A DNA stretch of 64,000 nucleotides from Planctomycetota bacterium (lineage in GTDB: Bacteria; Planctomycetota; Phycisphaerae; Phycisphaerales; Phycisphaeraceae), in the NCBI GenBank assembly GCA_024276075.1, contig JAJRXX010000051.1:26779-90778 (forward strand). Direction: 5' to 3'. The position numbers and the translations under genes were made by a program. The notes beneath the pieces are model-generated. The model worked only from the letters and a program-made list of their open reading frames with translations, had not been told where the DNA came from and did not search any database. This document shows, one piece after another, positions 61,726-64,000 of the stretch; the stretch's first letter is position 1; the number at the start of each line of letters is the position of its first letter.

Positions 61726-63189
61726 TTATTGCCCGGCTTTGTCGGTGCTGGGCTGGGGTTGATCGGCTTCGGAAACGCGGGTCTCGGTTTGATCGGACCC
61801 GTCGGGCTTTGATTCATTCGTGTTGGTTGCCGTCTGTGCGACGACAGGGTCCGGGGGCGTCTTAACGGCTTGTATATCGGAGCCGCTGCTCGAAGATGAG
61901 CTTGGCGTTTCAATCTGATTGAGGATATCTAGGCTCCCACCGATCGCTGCGACCTTGCTCTGTTTGTCGATCAACACCAGCCGAGGCAGGCCATATACAC
62001 GAAATATTTTCGCCAAATCCGTCGCGCCCTCGCACTGGGTGTACGTAGGCCAAGGCCAAGCTTCGTGCTCGTCGTCCTGGTCCTCCTCCCACGGGTCCAC
62101 CCTGACGGATAAGATCGTCACGCCCCGGCCGACCAGGTCTGTGTAGCGGCTTTGTAGCTGCTCAAGCATCGCCACCGAAGCGGGTGCCCACTTGGCCCAA
62201 AAGCAGATTAAGGTCCAAAACCCGTGACGCCCTTCGCTCGTCCACACGTTCCTGTCATCCGTGACCAGTTGCCCGTCAAACCGCTGACCGATCAGCGAGC
62301 AATACGCAAATGATCTGTCAAGATGCGCCCGCAGCGTGGTGTCGTCGCGGTGCAGTTCGCCGCGTAGCACGGTTGCCAACTCACACGCGGGTCCGCTGCG
62401 GCCGGCCTCGTCGTATAGCCCCAACAACCCCAGTCGTACGGCACGCAGCATGGACCAGTGTGCTTGGGCCACCTCTGAACCGATCTGTGCCGGCTTGGGA
62501 CGCTCCAAAAATCGCTCCAAACGGGTGATTGCCAAGCGTCGGCGTTCGACGGGTTGCGCCTCTTGCTGGTTAAGCTCGAATAGGTCGGCTTGTAGCTGCC
62601 AAAACTCGACCAGCACATCGCCTTGGTCATCCCCCTGATCGAACCCGGCGACCAACTGCCGCAGCTTATCCATCCACTCCTGCTTGGCGTCGAGAGCTTG
62701 GGCGGTCTGCGCCAAGCCGTGATAGACCTGAAATACCACCGTCGCGGCTTCGAGCCGATTGGTAGATTCGTTCAATTGAGTCGCAAGCGATTGGCACTGT
62801 CGTGCTAAATCTTGGAGCTGCTGCTCAATCCGTTGTCGCTTCGGGTCATTCGAAGCGGCGTGTGCCCGCAACAATCGCCCCGCGCGGCTACGCAGGGTTT
62901 GCAGGTCCGTCGCCTCCAGGCTCGGCGCCGTTTGCTGGGGCTGGGTATCAGGATCGTCGTGGTGTGGTTTCTTGGACTGCTGTTTACTGGCCTGCTGTTC
63001 GCTGCTGCCCGCGTCTGGTTCGGCAACCGCTTCTATTTTTACGGATTGATCGATCAGCGGCGTGTCCGGGTCTTCGCTTGACTCGGGCGCTTGCGCGCAG
63101 ACCAGACCAGCTACGACCGAAACGATGACCGCTGCTAAGACTACCTTGATCGCTGTGATTGCTGGGCTGCCCGTCATGTCATCTAACAT
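61726..63189 (-). CDS. Exported thioredoxin-fold (TlpA-like) protein without catalytic cysteines
   Basis: 487 residues. An N-terminal signal segment (AIKVVLAAVIVSVVAGLVCAQA, cleavage near 33) is followed by an acidic Gln/Ser-rich stretch and a helical region (about 95-300). A thioredoxin-like domain starts near residue 325: FWTLICFWAKWAPASVAML, where the active-site WCxxC is replaced by WAPAS. The cis-proline segment YGLPRLVLIDKQ and following strand are intact. The C-terminus is low complexity (SSSSSSGSD and TNTNESKPDGSD). It is probably periplasmic or surface-exposed and redox-inactive. It ends about 115 bases before pckG and follows the partial gene at 63208 on the same strand. Confidence 0.75.
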   Translation of the reverse strand: MLDDMTGSPAITAIKVVLAAVIVSVVAGLVCAQAPESSEDPDTPLIDQSVKIEAVAEPDAGSSEQQASKQQSKKPHHDDPDTQPQQTAPSLEATDLQTLRSRAGRLLRAHAASNDPKRQRIEQQLQDLARQCQSLATQLNESTNRLEAATVVFQVYHGLAQTAQALDAKQEWMDKLRQLVAGFDQGDDQGDVLVEFWQLQADLFELNQQEAQPVERRRLAITRLERFLERPKPAQIGSEVAQAHWSMLRAVRLGLLGLYDEAGRSGPACELATVLRGELHRDDTTLRAHLDRSFAYCSLIGQRFDGQLVTDDRNVWTSEGRHGFWTLICFWAKWAPASVAMLEQLQSRYTDLVGRGVTILSVRVDPWEEDQDDEHEAWPWPTYTQCEGATDLAKIFRVYGLPRLVLIDKQSKVAAIGGSLDILNQIETPSSSSSSGSDIQAVKTPPDPVVAQTATNTNESKPDGSDQTETRVSEADQPQPSTDKAGQ

Positions 63190-63207
63190 ACCCGACCCTT
63201 TGGTTAA

Positions 63208-64000
63208 TTAACTGTTAAACCGGCCCAGTGCCGCCGCCGCGTCGGCAAGGAGCATACCCGCGACCACGCTACTCGAACCACGACTGTGCGCGGCTGTGTC
63301 GTGTAGCTGCTGCTCGCCGAAGCTGCGTGTCTTTTGAGACCACAAAAACGCGAAGATACCCCACGGCTGGCTGGTGACGTGGTCCGGCTGCGTGTGGTGC
63401 AGATGATACAGCGTAATTTCTTCGACGCGCTGCGCCCAGGCGCGGTTTTGTCTGATCAGCGCCAGGTTTGCCAGCGCGTGCACGCCACACAGCTCACGGT
63501 ACGTCCATATATCGAGCGACGCCTGCCCCCCGTCACGCTGCTGATCATCAAACGGGTGCAACGCGCCATCGGGGCCGCGCCGATTTAACACCTGATGCAC
63601 CACCGCGTCGACGACCTCAATGTCCACGTCGCGCCCTGCAAGCTGGGCTTGTTGTAGCAAGCACAACGCCGACCACAGCGCTTGGGCTGTTCTGTTTACA
63701 TCGGGCGCCTGACCTGCGTACCCCTCGACCCACCGCGTGGGCGCCACCGCCTCGGCTAGGCCCTCATCGCATACGCCCCACACGTCGCTAGGCAGCTTTT
63801 CGTAGCACCGCGCAAACGCCGACAGGCAGACGTGTAGCACCAGCAGCCAATACTCGCCTCGCTCGTGCCCCGACGCATCGGCTAGGCGCGGCAAGGCGCC
63901 ATTTCCGTTAGCACCTACCCGACCCAGTTGTGCCAAATGTCGCACGCTCAGGGCCAATCGCGGGTACAGGTCCGGGTCGTCCTCCAGCAGCAACCTAGCC
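63208..64000 (-). CDS. Uncharacterised helical protein (partial, runs off the right edge)
   Basis: The frame is open to the window edge, so the N-terminus is missing; about 263 C-terminal residues are visible. No family was recognised. The sequence is alpha-helical with repeated Leu/Ala helices and Trp/His motifs (VNRTAQALWSALCLLQQAQ, ASLDIWTYRELCGVHALANLALI, HVTSQPWGIFAFLW). This pattern could suit an alpha/alpha-toroid fold such as those of terpenoid cyclase-like or glycosidase-like proteins, but that is a guess. It lies 18 bases upstream of the thioredoxin-fold gene, so the two probably share a transcript. Confidence 0.6.
   Translation of the reverse strand, partial: ARLLLEDDPDLYPRLALSVRHLAQLGRVGANGNGALPRLADASGHERGEYWLLVLHVCLSAFARCYEKLPSDVWGVCDEGLAEAVAPTRWVEGYAGQAPDVNRTAQALWSALCLLQQAQLAGRDVDIEVVDAVVHQVLNRRGPDGALHPFDDQQRDGGQASLDIWTYRELCGVHALANLALIRQNRAWAQRVEEITLYHLHHTQPDHVTSQPWGIFAFLWSQKTRSFGEQQLHDTAAHSRGSSSVVAGMLLADAAAALGRFNS

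Noticed and set aside
1..64000. tRNA genes, rRNA genes and CRISPR arrays
   Set aside because: No T-arm-like GTTCRANYC block in a cloverleaf context, no rRNA signatures and no regularly spaced direct repeats were noticed on either strand; the repeats present are dispersed, not arrayed.

Overview
The window looks like a chromosomal segment of a planctomycete, most likely class Phycisphaerae. Reasons: a large T5SS/PEP-CTERM-repeat surface protein ending in a dockerin-like calcium-binding pair and a PEP-CTERM tail; prepilin leaders of the Ala-Phe type; an O-GlcNAc-transferase-like TPR protein; a sulfatase-family protein; endonuclease-type MutL; and very dense short palindromic repeats. The taxonomic call is an inference from gene content. 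No rRNA, tRNA, CRISPR array, phage or intact transposase gene was seen.

Layout. 1-4100 (minus strand): a partial DUF4954-like beta-helix protein, a DRE-TIM carbon-carbon ligase beside an acyl carrier protein, and nagB. 4413-6704: TPR/GT41 glycosyltransferase. 6982-10590: PEP-CTERM surface protein. 10900-15260: a candidate structured RNA with its terminator, cysK, tpx, a small lipoprotein, and a PII-amt nitrogen pair. 15915-18094: amidohydrolase and HAD phosphatase, both with repeats at their 3' ends. 18375-22236: argC, a small membrane protein, nth, and glutamate dehydrogenase. 22918-24060: an acyltransferase bracketed by repeats. 24303-28227: a hybrid histidine kinase and an HD-GYP response regulator. 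28790-39091: a type IV pilus/type II secretion-like operon (GspG-like pseudopilin, PilM, N, O, a GspC/PilP-like protein, PilB, PilC, three further pseudopilins and a LamG-bearing giant minor pilin). 39078-48363: pdxA, a Gfo/Idh oxidoreductase, two CNNM/CorC-type proteins, MscS, a possible PD-(D/E)XK protein, a BshC-like protein and a family 2 glycosyltransferase. 48627-51707: rsmA and mutL, divergent. 51802-57736: an MCP-receiver fusion, fusA and a truncated globin. 57758-64000: a degenerate sulfatase, GTP-type PEP carboxykinase, a thioredoxin-fold protein without cysteines, and an unrecognised partial protein.

The strongest non-genic signal is a population of small non-autonomous elements. 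One 107-bp family has seven copies. Several families of about 90-200 bp have terminal inverted repeats, mostly starting TAGA(A/G)C. Two 126-bp copies differ at only three positions. One 134-bp element carries a 204-bp second element inserted inside it, with a 3-bp target duplication that accounts exactly for the length difference. The elements repeatedly sit on the 3' ends of genes, where their ends form the stop codon; in rsmA an element encodes the last residues of the protein. A HAD phosphatase gene lies between near-identical inverted 35-bp element ends.

Functionally, nitrogen handling (PII, Amt, GDH, ArgC) clusters in 13.5-22.2 kb. Surface appendage assembly and its probable cyclic-di-GMP-linked control cluster in 24.3-39.1 kb.
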